Below the pieces are notes generated by a model. The model ran no database searches. It was not told the origin of the DNA and was given only the letters and a program-made list of their open reading frames with translations. From positions 1-55,329 of the forward strand of contig NZ_LSUQ01000013.1 in NCBI RefSeq assembly GCF_001642725.1: a DNA stretch of 55,329 nucleotides, read 5' to 3'. The translations under genes and the position numbers were made by a program. This DNA is from Ferroacidibacillus organovorans (GTDB lineage: Bacteria > Bacillota > Bacilli > Alicyclobacillales > SLC66). Positions 8,329-17,030 of this stretch are shown piece after piece. Positions within the stretch are counted from its first letter, which is position 1. Each line of letters opens with the position of its first letter.

Positions 8329-8529
8329 ATGAAAAGCTATTCGTCCAGAGAGCTTATAAAAATCATCGAAGCGGACGGATGGTATTTCGTCAGAGCAGTT
8401 GGCGACCACCACCAGTACAAACATCCAACAAAACTCGGCAAAGTTACCATCACTCATCCTGTGAAAGATGTACCTCTCGGGACGGTTAGAAGCCTATTTA
8501 AGCAGGCGAAATTGCCCATACCTCAATAA
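8329..8529 (+). CDS. hicA: HicA-type mRNA interferase toxin
   Basis: A small YcfA/HicA protein. The N-terminus MKSYSSRELIKIIEADGWY and the GDHHQYKHP segment with the catalytic His match the double-stranded-RNA-binding-like fold that cleaves mRNA. It ends with TVRSLFKQAKLP, also typical. I prefer the ATG at 8329 (66 aa). An in-frame ATG at 8320 would leave only 2 bases between AGGGG and the start. hicB follows 60 bp downstream in the same direction, the usual hicAB order. Confidence 0.88.
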   Translation: MKSYSSRELIKIIEADGWYFVRAVGDHHQYKHPTKLGKVTITHPVKDVPLGTVRSLFKQAKLPIPQ

Positions 8530-8589
8530 GACTTTCAATACCATCGAATACGCGCAGTCCGGTAGAAAGTGCATAGGAGATGATTCTGC

Positions 8590-9000
8590 GTGACGAAAGA
8601 CCGCTACGTGTATCCAGCCATTTTTGATTATGCAGATGATGGTATTTCCATCCAGTTTCCAGATCTCCCCGGCTGTTTGCCATGCGCACAGAGCACGGAG
8701 GTTGCAATGAAAAATGCGCGCGAAGCGATGGCACTCCACTTGTACGGAATGGAACAAGATTGCGATGCAATTCCGGAGGCAACACCCATTCATAAACTAC
8801 GAGCTGCCGAGAATCAGGCTATCGTGCTCGTTGAGGCGTGGATGCCACCTTTCCGGGACGAAATAGAAAAGAAGGCCGTTAAAAAGACACTGACCATCCC
8901 GAAGTGGTTGGATGACTTGGCGGTTGATCAGCACGTAAATTTTTCTCACCTGCTTCAGGATGCGCTTAAGCGATACCTCGGTGTCACAGATAAACAATGA
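8590..9000 (+). CDS. hicB: HicB-type antitoxin
   Basis: 136 aa. Residues 1-65 form the HicB partial RNase H-like fold (YVYPAIFDYADDGISIQFPD, then LPGC and AREAM), which caps the HicA active site. The C-terminal KTLTIPKWLDDLA...FSHLLQDALKRYL is a ribbon-helix-helix-like DNA-binding segment that would autoregulate the operon. The GTG start has AGGAG about 10 bases upstream. Partner toxin HicA is immediately upstream. Complete and apparently functional. Confidence 0.88.
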   Translation: MTKDRYVYPAIFDYADDGISIQFPDLPGCLPCAQSTEVAMKNAREAMALHLYGMEQDCDAIPEATPIHKLRAAENQAIVLVEAWMPPFRDEIEKKAVKKTLTIPKWLDDLAVDQHVNFSHLLQDALKRYLGVTDKQ

Positions 9001-9016
9001 AGGATAGGAGTCGCAT

Positions 9017-9742
9017 CTATCTCGCGATCGTATGATGCCGCATGTCCCTCTTTACGACGCTGGCGGCGCTTCTCAACTGTTCTTCGCTCGCAGGGGAGAG
9101 TTCGAGTGCAACAGATAGCTTATGCAGGGTACGCAGCGGATCGTCGAGCAGCGTGTGATAATCGATGATCGTGGCCTCGTCCCAAGCGGTATCCCCTTGA
9201 TCGGCGCGCGTTTGCGAGACAAGGGCGAGGTGTGCGTGGATCGCGTTCATGTGTAACTGCCAGAGGGCGAGGGATTTCTCCTGCGCGAAACCGTCGCGCA
9301 CGGCGAGGGATGCGGCGACTTCGTGGGGGTTGCGGGTCATGACGACGTAGCGCGCGTCGAGGTCGAGCGTCTCGATCAGTCTCGCCCAAAGCGGCAGCAG
9401 CAGGCAGGTGCGCGGGTCTTTGAACGCGAACACGTCGGTGTTCTGAAACTCATACGCGATGAGCATGGTCATGATCCCTAGTGCTTCGTTCGCTATGTCG
9501 GTCTCCCACCACGCGTCGGGCATGGGTTCCGTGCTGTGCCAGGTTCGCCCTATCGTTTGCAAGAGGCTTTCCTGCACAATCACCAGGTTCTCATTCTCAA
9601 AGTAGCCGTCCGGGTTGTCTGCCGCCCCTTTTAGCGTCACGCCGAGGGGCACGCCGAGTCTGTGAATCATGTGGGTGAGCACGGACGTCCCGCTGCGGTG
9701 CATCCCGAGAATGAGAATGAGCTTTTGTTTGGCGTTTGGCAT
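9017..9742 (-). CDS. Sulfotransferase family protein
   Basis: 241 aa. The N-terminal ILGMHRSGTSVLTHMI is the 5'-phosphosulfate-binding loop (P-loop-like) of PAPS-dependent sulfotransferases. NPDGYFENENLV, FKDPRTCLLLPLW and YVVMTRNPHEVAASLA (3'-phosphate-binding region) support the family. The substrate is unknown; exported polysaccharide or a small molecule is possible given nearby surface-glycan genes. The gene stands alone on the minus strand between hicB and a secreted-protein gene. The downstream end is only 16 bp from the convergent hicB stop. Confidence 0.78.
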   Translation of the reverse strand: MPNAKQKLILILGMHRSGTSVLTHMIHRLGVPLGVTLKGAADNPDGYFENENLVIVQESLLQTIGRTWHSTEPMPDAWWETDIANEALGIMTMLIAYEFQNTDVFAFKDPRTCLLLPLWARLIETLDLDARYVVMTRNPHEVAASLAVRDGFAQEKSLALWQLHMNAIHAHLALVSQTRADQGDTAWDEATIIDYHTLLDDPLRTLHKLSVALELSPASEEQLRSAASVVKRDMRHHTIAR

Positions 9743-9800
9743 CTGCGATTTCCTTTCCCCTATCGCGCAACGGCGAACTCGCGCGGCTGCGTGATAAACC

Positions 9801-9860
9801 CCTTCCTATACCTGCAAACACATCCTGATCCTGCAAGCTTATCCTAAACCTGCAAGCTTT
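9801..9860. repeat. Three imperfect ~19-20-bp tandem repeats between divergent genes
   Basis: Units built on CCT-N3-CCTGCAA(G/A)C follow one another: CCTATACCTGCAAACAC, then ATCCTGATCCTGCAAGCTT, then ATCCTAAACCTGCAAGCTT. They lie in the region between the minus-strand sulfotransferase and the plus-strand DUF4855 gene. This spacing is compatible with side-by-side binding of a regulator, but the binding protein is unknown. Confidence 0.5.
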
Positions 9861-9977
9861 AAAAAAGATTAAAATTTTCTAAGCCTTGAAACCTACCGAA
9901 GATTTTCATCGTCTTTTCATATGCTTGGTGTTCCCTTTTGGTATGTTCAACCAAAGCATAAACACGGAGGATATTTC

Positions 9978-11942
9978 ATGCATCGAAATAAACGTACCGT
10001 TACATCCCTTTCCATCGCGCTTTCCCTCGCGTCCGCTCTCCCGCTCGTCTCGATGCAATCGCAAAACGCGTTTGCCAATTCCTCTGCGTCCTCTCCCTCT
10101 GTGACGTCCGCCACCTACGGAACGGCCACAGGTGCGCCCGCCCCGACGATCGCGCCGACAGGAACGACAACAGGGACGACCACGACCTCGCCCAGCAGTG
10201 GAGGGTCATCGAGTAGTACAGGCACGTCCCCCTCATCGCCTGGCGGTTCGGGTTCGACGCTTACTTCACCGTCGTCGACTTTGACCCCACCCTCGTCCGG
10301 CACAAGTGTGATCACAAGCACACCGTCCACGCCTGTCAACCCGGTTACCGGCGCGCCGATTCTCTCCGGCAGTCAGGGCAACCCGTCGGCAAATGGTTTA
10401 TCGTCTTCTACAGGCGCGGCGCCACTCGTCAATTTCGCGCATGTCGGGTCTGTTTCGTGGACCTCAAATGGACCGGCCGACGCGCAGTTTCAGAAGCTTG
10501 AAAAGCGCTACGACGCGAAGTTGCTTGGCAATCCGCACTGGCACGGCTTTCTCAACCAAGAGGGCCGCACGATCACGGTAAACCTCTATTATTTGCATAC
10601 GATCAACGGCCTGTCGATCCAGATGGAACAGGACCCAAAGGCGGGCATTTTCTACCCGTCCCACGTTGACTTCGAGGTCAATCTGTATGGCAAGTGGTAC
10701 ATGCTCGGCTCCGTGCCGACGAAGATTCCGCAGAGCGCGAGCGGCAACTCGACGCAGTGGTTCGCCGTGCAGACACACAACTTGCAGGCGAGTGAGTTTC
10801 GTATCGTGTTCCCCGTGACCAACTGGGTGTTCACGCGCAATCTCGGCATCTGGGGGAGTGACTTCTCCGTCCCCACGTCGCAATCGCTGCCGAATCTGCC
10901 GCAAGTGCCGAAACCGTTCACTCAGATGATGTCCATCTTTGATCCGCGCTCTGCGGGGATTCGCAACATGATGCTCGCGTACAGCGGAAGCTACGGACAG
11001 ATGGGGACGTGGACGACGAAAGATTTCCTGCCTGTCACATCGTACCTGCTGCAAAACGGGCAGATCGGCGGGCGGCTGTTTGACACGGTACTCTTTCTTC
11101 CGTATACCCTCGCGCAAAACCAGCAGGCGTGGCTGAGCTATCTCAATAATCTGTTCGCCAAAAATGAGCAGTTGAGCGCGCTCAACCAAGCGATGGTAAA
11201 GACGGATCAGGGCATGAACAAGTTTGGGTACAACCCATACCCAAAGGAAAAAGTGGTAATCGCGCTACCGTATCCGTCATACCATTCAGGAGCGTGGGGG
11301 CTTTTGGGCGGACAGATCCTCTCGTTTACGCCGACGCCGTCTGATCCAGGGAGTGTCGCGAACCGCCTGACGGCGATCCAGTGGTATCTGAATACGTTCC
11401 TCGCGAAGTGGAAGCAGGCTGGATTCAGCAATCTATCCCTCACCGGATTCTATTTGAACGATGAGACGGTGCACTACACGTTCCCCGGCGAGGTGAACCT
11501 GATTCAGGGTACGAGCCAGATGGTGCAGAAGGCGGGCTACCCGCTCTTTTGGATTCCCTTTTATGACGCGGGTGGGATCGAGGACTGGCAGAGTCTCGGC
11601 ATTAACGCCGCGTGGATTCAGCCGAACTATGCGATTCAAGGCAAGGCGGCGCCCGCAGGCCGGGTTGCCAATACGGTGCAGCTCGCCAAAGACAACGGGA
11701 TGGGCGTGGAGCTTGAACTGCCGACGGCGGCGCTGACCAGCCCCCTCTATCGGAATCTGTATCTCTCCAGTCTCCAACAGTTCCAGCAGGCGGGGGCGGC
11801 GGGCTCGGTGTCGCACGCGATGTATGCGGGATCGAAGGTTTTGACGCAGGCGGCCTACTCGACGAATCCGGCGGTGCGCGCGCTCTACGATCAAACGTAC
11901 GCGTTTCTCGCCAATCAATCGAATGGGGCGCAGGTGAATTGA
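9978..11942 (+). CDS. Secreted DUF4855-domain protein with Ser/Thr/Pro linker
   Basis: About 654 aa. The start is the ATG at 9978, preceded by CGGAGG; a longer reading from 9921 lacks this site. A signal peptide (basic start, hydrophobic core, cleavage near NAFA) precedes a low-complexity Ser/Thr/Gly/Pro segment of about 110 residues. A discoidin-like region follows (LYYLHTINGLSIQME...FEVNLYGKWY). The C-terminal ~300 residues match DUF4855, with WTTKDFLPVTSYL, FDTVLFLPYT, KVVIALPYPSYH and TGFYLNDETVHY. DUF4855 proteins are predicted exported carbohydrate-active or surface proteins. The enzymatic activity is unknown. Confidence 0.75.
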   Translation: MHRNKRTVTSLSIALSLASALPLVSMQSQNAFANSSASSPSVTSATYGTATGAPAPTIAPTGTTTGTTTTSPSSGGSSSSTGTSPSSPGGSGSTLTSPSSTLTPPSSGTSVITSTPSTPVNPVTGAPILSGSQGNPSANGLSSSTGAAPLVNFAHVGSVSWTSNGPADAQFQKLEKRYDAKLLGNPHWHGFLNQEGRTITVNLYYLHTINGLSIQMEQDPKAGIFYPSHVDFEVNLYGKWYMLGSVPTKIPQSASGNSTQWFAVQTHNLQASEFRIVFPVTNWVFTRNLGIWGSDFSVPTSQSLPNLPQVPKPFTQMMSIFDPRSAGIRNMMLAYSGSYGQMGTWTTKDFLPVTSYLLQNGQIGGRLFDTVLFLPYTLAQNQQAWLSYLNNLFAKNEQLSALNQAMVKTDQGMNKFGYNPYPKEKVVIALPYPSYHSGAWGLLGGQILSFTPTPSDPGSVANRLTAIQWYLNTFLAKWKQAGFSNLSLTGFYLNDETVHYTFPGEVNLIQGTSQMVQKAGYPLFWIPFYDAGGIEDWQSLGINAAWIQPNYAIQGKAAPAGRVANTVQLAKDNGMGVELELPTAALTSPLYRNLYLSSLQQFQQAGAAGSVSHAMYAGSKVLTQAAYSTNPAVRALYDQTYAFLANQSNGAQVN

Positions 11943-11952
11943 GCGGAGGCTC

Positions 11953-12076
11953 GCGGCAGTGAGGTGGATGCGCACGCTTTATGATGTGCCGAAAATTGTC
12001 ACTGCCGCAGGGCGACCCCCAAAAAAGGATAGGGGTGCCACGAAAGCATTCGTAGAGACTTGAGAGAGTCCAAGAA
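11953..12076 (+). other. Inverted repeat and series of small hairpins before the surface-protein gene
   Basis: GCGGCAGTGA (11953-11962) is the exact complement of TCACTGCCGC (11999-12008), and a GCAC/GTGC hairpin lies inside. Downstream are three smaller potential hairpins: ACCCC/GGGGT, ACGA/TCGT and GACT/AGTC, ending about 22 bases before the next ATG. No U-tract is present, so this is not a standard terminator. It may be a structured mRNA leader. It does not match any riboswitch consensus I know. Confidence 0.4.
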
Positions 12077-12098
12077 TCTTTCTGAGGGAGTGTCACCA

Positions 12099-13742
12099 AT
12101 GAATCAACGATTTGGCAAATTAGCATCAGGTTTGAGTGCGGCAACGCTCGTGCTCGGAATGGTCGCAGTGCCGACCGCAGCTTTCGCAAAAGAAAAACAT
12201 ACGGTTAAGTCACACGCTACGAAGTATATGGATCACCACAAATCGAAGAAAGATCACGGCGATGGAAATGGAAATGGAAATGGAAACAGCAATTTTGGCG
12301 GAGGCTTTTATGGAAGCGGTTGGCTCACATTGCCGACGCTCCCCACACCGCCGACACCGCCGGCTGGGCAAGTACCACCTGTGGGGCCGACGCCACCGAT
12401 TGGAACAACGCCGCCACCTGTTAACTTGGGCGCGGGTGGCCTTGCTTGGGTGGAGGATGGCAAGGCGCCGAAACACGGCGGGGACAACCACTGGGGCGGC
12501 AGGTTTGGACGGTATGACGCGACGGTGCTGGTCAGTCTGATGCAGCGGGCGGAAAACTACTATGATCCGATCGTGACGGCAGAAGTGCAGAAGGTTCAGG
12601 CGGAACTGCAGAGCATCTCGGCGACGGTGAGCGCGTCGGCAACGGTGGCGGCAACCGCGTCGGAACTCACGGTCAATCAGCAGATTCAACAGTTGGCAAC
12701 GCAGATCAGCACGGAGACGGATCCGCAGGCGCTCGCGGCGGATGTACAGCAGTTGGAGCAATTGGCAAGCCAACTCCACGATATGGTGCAATCGGAAGAT
12801 AACCAGGATAACTCGGGAACGCTCCAGGCGGATGCGCAGCGTCTGCAGGATGTGCAGGATCAGTATGTCCGGGTGCTTACGAATCTCAAAGACGTGTTGG
12901 CGCGTCTGCAAGCGGGCGGCTACTCGCGCGGCGACTTGCACGAGGCGTACGGTGTGCTTCGCGAATACAGCAGTGTCAGCATCAACGATGTGCGCATGTT
13001 AGAGCGGATTGACATGCAGCTCGCCATGTACGCGGGGCAGTCGGGAACGGCCACGACGGGTACGACGACGGGCACTACGACCACGACGGGTACCACGACA
13101 GGTACGACTACCGCGACGTCCGGGAGCACGGTGACGCTCTCGACCGGAACGGTGACGGCGGGTCAAGCCGTGAATGTCTCGGGCACGGTGTATGACGCGA
13201 ACGGATCTGTGGTTGCCAATGCGCCTGTGGTTGTGACGTTTGACGGGATTACGGCGACGGGCACGACGAATCTGAGCGGCCAATACGCAGTATCGGTGAC
13301 GCCGACTGCGGCGGTTACGAACAGTGCGGTAGCGGTTGTCGCGGCTGGCAGCACGATCAGCACGGCGGCTGACGTCGCGAGTGTGACGGCGGGCGCTCCG
13401 GCGATCCTCCGAAGCAATGACACGTCGGTGGAATCTGTTCAGGCGAACAATGCGCAGCCACTCATCACGTATCAGTTGCTTGACGCGTATGGCAACCCGG
13501 TTTCCGGGCAGACGATCAACTTTGCGGTGCGTCAAGCGGTCGGATCGACCACGGAGGCGAGCAATGAAGTGACCGAGGCGGCAGGCAGCCTGTCTGCGCC
13601 GAGCGCTGTGACGAATGCGCAAGGCCAGGCAACAGTGACCTACACGGCGAGCGCGACGGCTGACGCGGATGGCGATCTGCTTGACACCATCGTCGCGACG
13701 AACAACAACCTCTCGAACACGAGTGCGCAGTTCAGCTATTAA
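12099..13742 (+). CDS. Secreted surface protein with Big-1-like Ig domains
   Basis: About 547 aa, ATG preceded by GAGGGAG at 8 bases. The signal peptide ends near AAFA (about residue 28). Then come a His/Lys-rich stretch, GNGNGNGN, a Pro-rich linker, a helical Ala/Gln-rich region (about 150-300) and a TGTTTG repeat linker. The C-terminal part has a carboxypeptidase-regulatory/Ig-like unit (VNVSGTVYDANGSVVANAPV) and an invasin Big-1-like unit (YQLLDAYGNPVSGQTINF...TNAQGQATVTYTAS). There is no LPXTG, so attachment would be non-covalent. Probably a cell-surface or S-layer-associated protein; its role is unknown. Confidence 0.7.
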   Translation: MNQRFGKLASGLSAATLVLGMVAVPTAAFAKEKHTVKSHATKYMDHHKSKKDHGDGNGNGNGNSNFGGGFYGSGWLTLPTLPTPPTPPAGQVPPVGPTPPIGTTPPPVNLGAGGLAWVEDGKAPKHGGDNHWGGRFGRYDATVLVSLMQRAENYYDPIVTAEVQKVQAELQSISATVSASATVAATASELTVNQQIQQLATQISTETDPQALAADVQQLEQLASQLHDMVQSEDNQDNSGTLQADAQRLQDVQDQYVRVLTNLKDVLARLQAGGYSRGDLHEAYGVLREYSSVSINDVRMLERIDMQLAMYAGQSGTATTGTTTGTTTTTGTTTGTTTATSGSTVTLSTGTVTAGQAVNVSGTVYDANGSVVANAPVVVTFDGITATGTTNLSGQYAVSVTPTAAVTNSAVAVVAAGSTISTAADVASVTAGAPAILRSNDTSVESVQANNAQPLITYQLLDAYGNPVSGQTINFAVRQAVGSTTEASNEVTEAAGSLSAPSAVTNAQGQATVTYTASATADADGDLLDTIVATNNNLSNTSAQFSY

Positions 13743-13794
13743 AGGAAGCGAATGTGCGTGTGCGTGTGAGCATGCATGGCAGTGCGTAGATCAG

Positions 13795-13831
13795 GAAGGG
13801 GCTCCCGAGATCGCTCGGGGGCCTCTTTTTA
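13795..13831 (+). terminator. Intrinsic terminator after the surface-protein gene
   Basis: GGGGCTCCCGAG pairs with CTCGGGGGCCTC around an ATCG loop and is followed by TTTTT. It lies about 55 bases after the preceding stop codon. Confidence 0.85.
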
Positions 13832-13914
13832 ACAAGCGCACAGGCTTTTTAGTGTGTGGTTGATATAATGGGTATAACGGTTTGAAACGGGGATAGAAAT
13901 AGGGGGAGTGAGCG

Positions 13915-14187
13915 ATGTCAACTGGAGTTGAACCTATGGATAGAGTTCATCGTAAAATAACGAGGATTGGGAATAGCCTGGGCGTTACATTCGCAAAGGA
14001 TTCACTGCGAAAACTGAATTTAAACTTAGGGGACGATGTTGATATCATCGTGAATGAAAAAGCAGGTGAAATTGTGATTCGCAAGGCGATTTCGCTTCCT
14101 CAAGGGCTTGATCCAGCATTCTTTGAAACGCTGGAAACAAACGCAAATCGCTATCGTCAGACGATTGAAGGATTGAAGGATCGATGA
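13915..14187 (+). CDS. AbrB/MazE-type antitoxin
   Basis: 90 aa. The segment HRKITRIGNSLGVTFAKDSLRKLNLNLGDDVDI is a SpoVT/AbrB swapped-hairpin DNA-binding domain. The acidic C-terminal part (DPAFFETLETNANRYRQTIEGL) would wrap around the toxin. GGGGGAG precedes the ATG. The gene overlaps the Doc toxin by 4 bp (ATGA), typical of toxin-antitoxin operons. A TATAAT at about 13863 may be its -10 element. Together they form a type II system in which this protein neutralises Doc and represses the operon. Confidence 0.85.
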   Translation: MSTGVEPMDRVHRKITRIGNSLGVTFAKDSLRKLNLNLGDDVDIIVNEKAGEIVIRKAISLPQGLDPAFFETLETNANRYRQTIEGLKDR

Positions 14188-14606
14188 TCAAGTATCTAAC
14201 CCCCGAAGAGGTCATTGCGATTCATCTCTATGTAATTCATGAATTTTCTCCGGGTGAGCAGAGTGGTGTAGCGTTTCCAGACATGCTCGATTCTGCGATC
14301 CATCGACCTAGACATTCAGCTTTCGGTGAAGATGCATATCCTGGAATATTTGAAAAAGCGGCTGCATTGTTTGCGTCGCTCGCACAAAATCATGCTTTTC
14401 ACAATGCAAACAAAAGAACGGCCTTTCTCTCGTTGCTACAGTTTCTTAGTTATAACGGATATGTTTTTTTGATGGATCAAAATATGAGGTTATTCGCGAT
14501 GACATTGGACAGCAAAAGGTCGTTCCTTTTCATGGCTAACCATCCTCTGATATTGGGAGAGTGTCGAACTTCACGAGAACATGCACAACATTACATCAAA
14601 TCATGA
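14184..14606 (+). CDS. doc: Doc-family (Fic) toxin
   Basis: 140 aa. The motif HAFHNANKRTAFLS (about residues 71-84) is the Fic/Doc active-site loop HxFx(N/D)xNKR. LTPEEVIAIHLYVI is the standard Doc N-terminus and the length is typical. Known Doc proteins phosphorylate EF-Tu and stop translation. It overlaps the AbrB-type antitoxin upstream. Its 3' end overlaps the convergent nucleotidyltransferase gene by 16 bp. It appears intact. Confidence 0.88.
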   Translation: MIKYLTPEEVIAIHLYVIHEFSPGEQSGVAFPDMLDSAIHRPRHSAFGEDAYPGIFEKAAALFASLAQNHAFHNANKRTAFLSLLQFLSYNGYVFLMDQNMRLFAMTLDSKRSFLFMANHPLILGECRTSREHAQHYIKS

Positions 14607-14920
14607 ATTTCGATTCCCGTCCGCAGGATTTCGTCAACGATGCCAAGACGCTCCTCAAGTTCCTTGTTCGTAAAAGCTAAGGGTTCTATATCGACTGGGT
14701 ATTCCATGGCGTACCGCAATAAATAGGTAATTCCTTCTACTCGTGACATGGACTCGAAGTGGTTGGAGAAAATAGCGAGATCGACATCGCTTTCTGAATT
14801 AAAATCTCCCTTCGCAAAGGAGCCAAATAGAATTGCTTTGCTCACGGGTATCTGACGTTTTATTTTCTCTAGATAGTCGACGATGGTTAACTTTATTTCT
14901 TGAGGGACATGACCGTCCAA
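14591..14920 (-). CDS. MNT-type minimal nucleotidyltransferase
   Basis: 109 aa. The motif ILFGSFAKGDFNSESDVDLAIF (about residues 30-51), with GSx10DxD, is the nucleotidyltransferase active site of MNT/KNTase proteins. MNT proteins commonly act as antitoxins of HEPN RNases by AMPylating them. No HEPN partner is seen on this strand, so it looks orphaned. The TTG start follows GGAGGAA by about 12 bases, a slightly long spacing. It is convergent with doc. Confidence 0.75.
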   Translation of the reverse strand: MDGHVPQEIKLTIVDYLEKIKRQIPVSKAILFGSFAKGDFNSESDVDLAIFSNHFESMSRVEGITYLLRYAMEYPVDIEPLAFTNKELEERLGIVDEILRTGIEIHDLM

Positions 14921-15081
14921 TGCCAGTGTGGGTTCCTCCGATCATCTTTGTCATCACTTTTAATGCTAAGTATACACTTGTTAATGCTCATTGAGTTCAG
15001 AAACTGAGGATTCCGTGTGCGAGTAGGGGGGCAATAATATATAATGAACGTACATATTTTGTGTTCTAAAGGGGAGGTTCT

Positions 15082-15264
15082 ATGAGCGCGACTGTCAATC
15101 GACTTGTGGAGGAATTCAAGAGACTGTCTGACGAAGAAAAGCGGGAAATGATTGAGAAGCTTGAGGCAGAGGAATTTTACCGTCAGGTTCTTCAATATTC
15201 ACTGCGTGACTGGGATTATGCAAAGGACGATGCCTACAATGACCTATTTAAACCGTTAGGGTGA
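15082..15264 (+). CDS. Small antitoxin-like acidic helical protein
   Basis: 60 aa, ATG preceded by AAAGGGGAGG with good spacing and by a TATAAT at 15040-15045. The sequence (LVEEFKRLSDEEKREMIEKLEAEEFYRQVL) is strongly helical and acidic. It recalls short addiction-module antitoxins with an N-terminal LSDEEK-type segment, but lacks a clear DNA-binding domain. No toxin follows; the next gene is convergent. It may be an orphan antitoxin or an unrelated small protein. Confidence 0.55.
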   Translation: MSATVNRLVEEFKRLSDEEKREMIEKLEAEEFYRQVLQYSLRDWDYAKDDAYNDLFKPLG

Positions 15265-15290
15265 AGTGAGACCGCCGCGCAGTGCGGCGA

Positions 15291-16946
15291 TCACTGATCC
15301 TGAATGCCGAGCATCTGGTGTGTGCTGTTCAGCAGACTCGCCGGCGGGTTGAACCACTGCGGCTGTGTGAGAAAGAGATCGCCGGGGCCGGGATACTGCT
15401 CGCCGGCGGACGTCAGGATGTACTCGCGCGACCAGGTCGGGTCGAAGTACACCCACGCGCCGCTTATCCACGAGCGATTCCAGGCGTGTCCGGTGTTGCC
15501 GTTGTCAACCTGCGGTGACGCCGCGTCGTTCGCGTAGCCGACGACCATCTCTGTCGGGATGCCGAGCGCGCGCAGCATGGCGTCTGCGACGTTCGCGTAG
15601 TCCACGCAGATGCCTGAGCGCGTCGCGAGCGTTTCTTCTGTCGTGCTCCAGCCATAGCCGCCATTTTTGAGCAGCGGCCCGTTGTAGCCGATGTGGTTCA
15701 TCTCCCAAGTATAGACCGCTTGCGCCTTCGCAAGTGGTGTCGCGGCGCCTGCCGTGATCTGTTTTGCCAGCGCTTGCACAGATGGGTCGAGCCAGTTTGC
15801 CCACGCGGAGGCGAGCATGCCGAGCTGTTGATCGCTGTCCTGACCGCTGTAGGTGAGTGTGAACGGAGCCGTGACCGACTGGTGCGCCGTGTCAAACGTG
15901 TAGGTGAGCGACGTCATCTTGGTCGTCAGCGGCGGTGCAGCCTGCACTTGATAGGTGTCGGCGGGAAACGGGACGTGCAGTAAAACGCTGAAGCTTCCGT
16001 TTGCCGCGACAGGAACGTCGTAGATCCACTGCGCGGATTGGCCTGTCGCGTCGCCCGACTCGTTGATCTCTACCCACACAGAGGTCAGTGGCGCGCTGTG
16101 CGCGACAACGTGTCCCGTCGCGTAGACTTGCGGCAGCGCGGGATTGTAGAAAACGCTCGTGAGATCGACGAGCGGATGCACCCCTTTCGCGGGCGCGGCG
16201 ATGGTCGCCTGGCGCAGTGATTTGTTCGCTGTGAGCGCAGCCGTTGTCGGCGCAATCGAAAAGACAAGCTCGCCGCTTGCCGGCGTGCCGGGCAGTGCAT
16301 AAGGTGTCACGTAAGGGGTCGGCTTTGTGATTTTCTTGGGAACGTAAGCCACCCTTTTCTGCTGTGCGATTGTCTGCCGAACGCGCGCGGCGAGGAATGG
16401 AAGTTCTGCCTGTGTCGCATACAGCGGGGCGTTCGCGGTGATCCAGCCTGAGCGCTTGGCAAACGTCAGCGGCGCGAGTCCCTTGGTTGATACACCGAGC
16501 ATTCTAATCAGTCCGGTTACCGCCGTCTGTTGCGTCACGCGATCGCTAAATCCAAAGTGTTGCGCGTGATCAGCCAGCGTGAGGTGCGCCTCGATCGCTT
16601 GTGTCACGAGTGCGGCGAGCGAGAATGGCACATCTGCGAAGTGAAACGGGCGTACCGTTTTTGCGGTGCGGTGCGCAAAGGTGTGCATCGCCCACTGCAC
16701 GAACGCGCCTTTGGTCAGCATTACAGGTCGCGCAGCGACGAGCATTTTTCGAGTTGTCGCATGCGTGTGCGCAGGCAGCTGTGTGACCGTGCGGGCGTAG
16801 GTCATTGTTCGCGCGACCGCGTGCGAGCGAGTCACAGGTAGTGTCTGTGCAAACGCGCCGACAGGGCTGCCGAGGGCGAGGCCGAGCGCGGCGAAGGAAG
16901 AGATAAAGGTGTGATTTTTTCTTGGTGTCCGAACGCGCGCGGTCAT
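15291..16946 (-). CDS. Exported transglutaminase-like protein with SLH-like N-terminal region
   Basis: About 551 aa, starting at the ATG at 16946 (AGGAGGGG 5-6 bases upstream) rather than 16973. A signal peptide ends near GAFAQ. Residues about 60-180 have features of S-layer-homology repeats (FHFADVPFSLAALVTQAIE, FGFSDRVTQQTAV). A beta-rich region follows. The C-terminal transglutaminase core shows the triad Cys in SGICVDYANVADAMLRALG, His in GHAWN and Asp in VYFDPTW. Such proteins act outside the cell, cross-linking or cleaving wall or surface proteins. The substrate is unknown. Confidence 0.78.
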   Translation of the reverse strand: MTARVRTPRKNHTFISSFAALGLALGSPVGAFAQTLPVTRSHAVARTMTYARTVTQLPAHTHATTRKMLVAARPVMLTKGAFVQWAMHTFAHRTAKTVRPFHFADVPFSLAALVTQAIEAHLTLADHAQHFGFSDRVTQQTAVTGLIRMLGVSTKGLAPLTFAKRSGWITANAPLYATQAELPFLAARVRQTIAQQKRVAYVPKKITKPTPYVTPYALPGTPASGELVFSIAPTTAALTANKSLRQATIAAPAKGVHPLVDLTSVFYNPALPQVYATGHVVAHSAPLTSVWVEINESGDATGQSAQWIYDVPVAANGSFSVLLHVPFPADTYQVQAAPPLTTKMTSLTYTFDTAHQSVTAPFTLTYSGQDSDQQLGMLASAWANWLDPSVQALAKQITAGAATPLAKAQAVYTWEMNHIGYNGPLLKNGGYGWSTTEETLATRSGICVDYANVADAMLRALGIPTEMVVGYANDAASPQVDNGNTGHAWNRSWISGAWVYFDPTWSREYILTSAGEQYPGPGDLFLTQPQWFNPPASLLNSTHQMLGIQDQ

Positions 16947-17030
16947 ACGGTCGCCCCTCCTTTTCCGAGTCATCTAGTAGGATGATCTTAGCACGTCGCG
17001 CGCGCGTTTTGGTCTGTCAGTTTATGGGCA

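Noticed and set aside
14893-15195. 100-aa minus-strand frame
   Set aside because: It overlaps the well-supported small gene at 15082 and the MNT gene start, and shows no domain.
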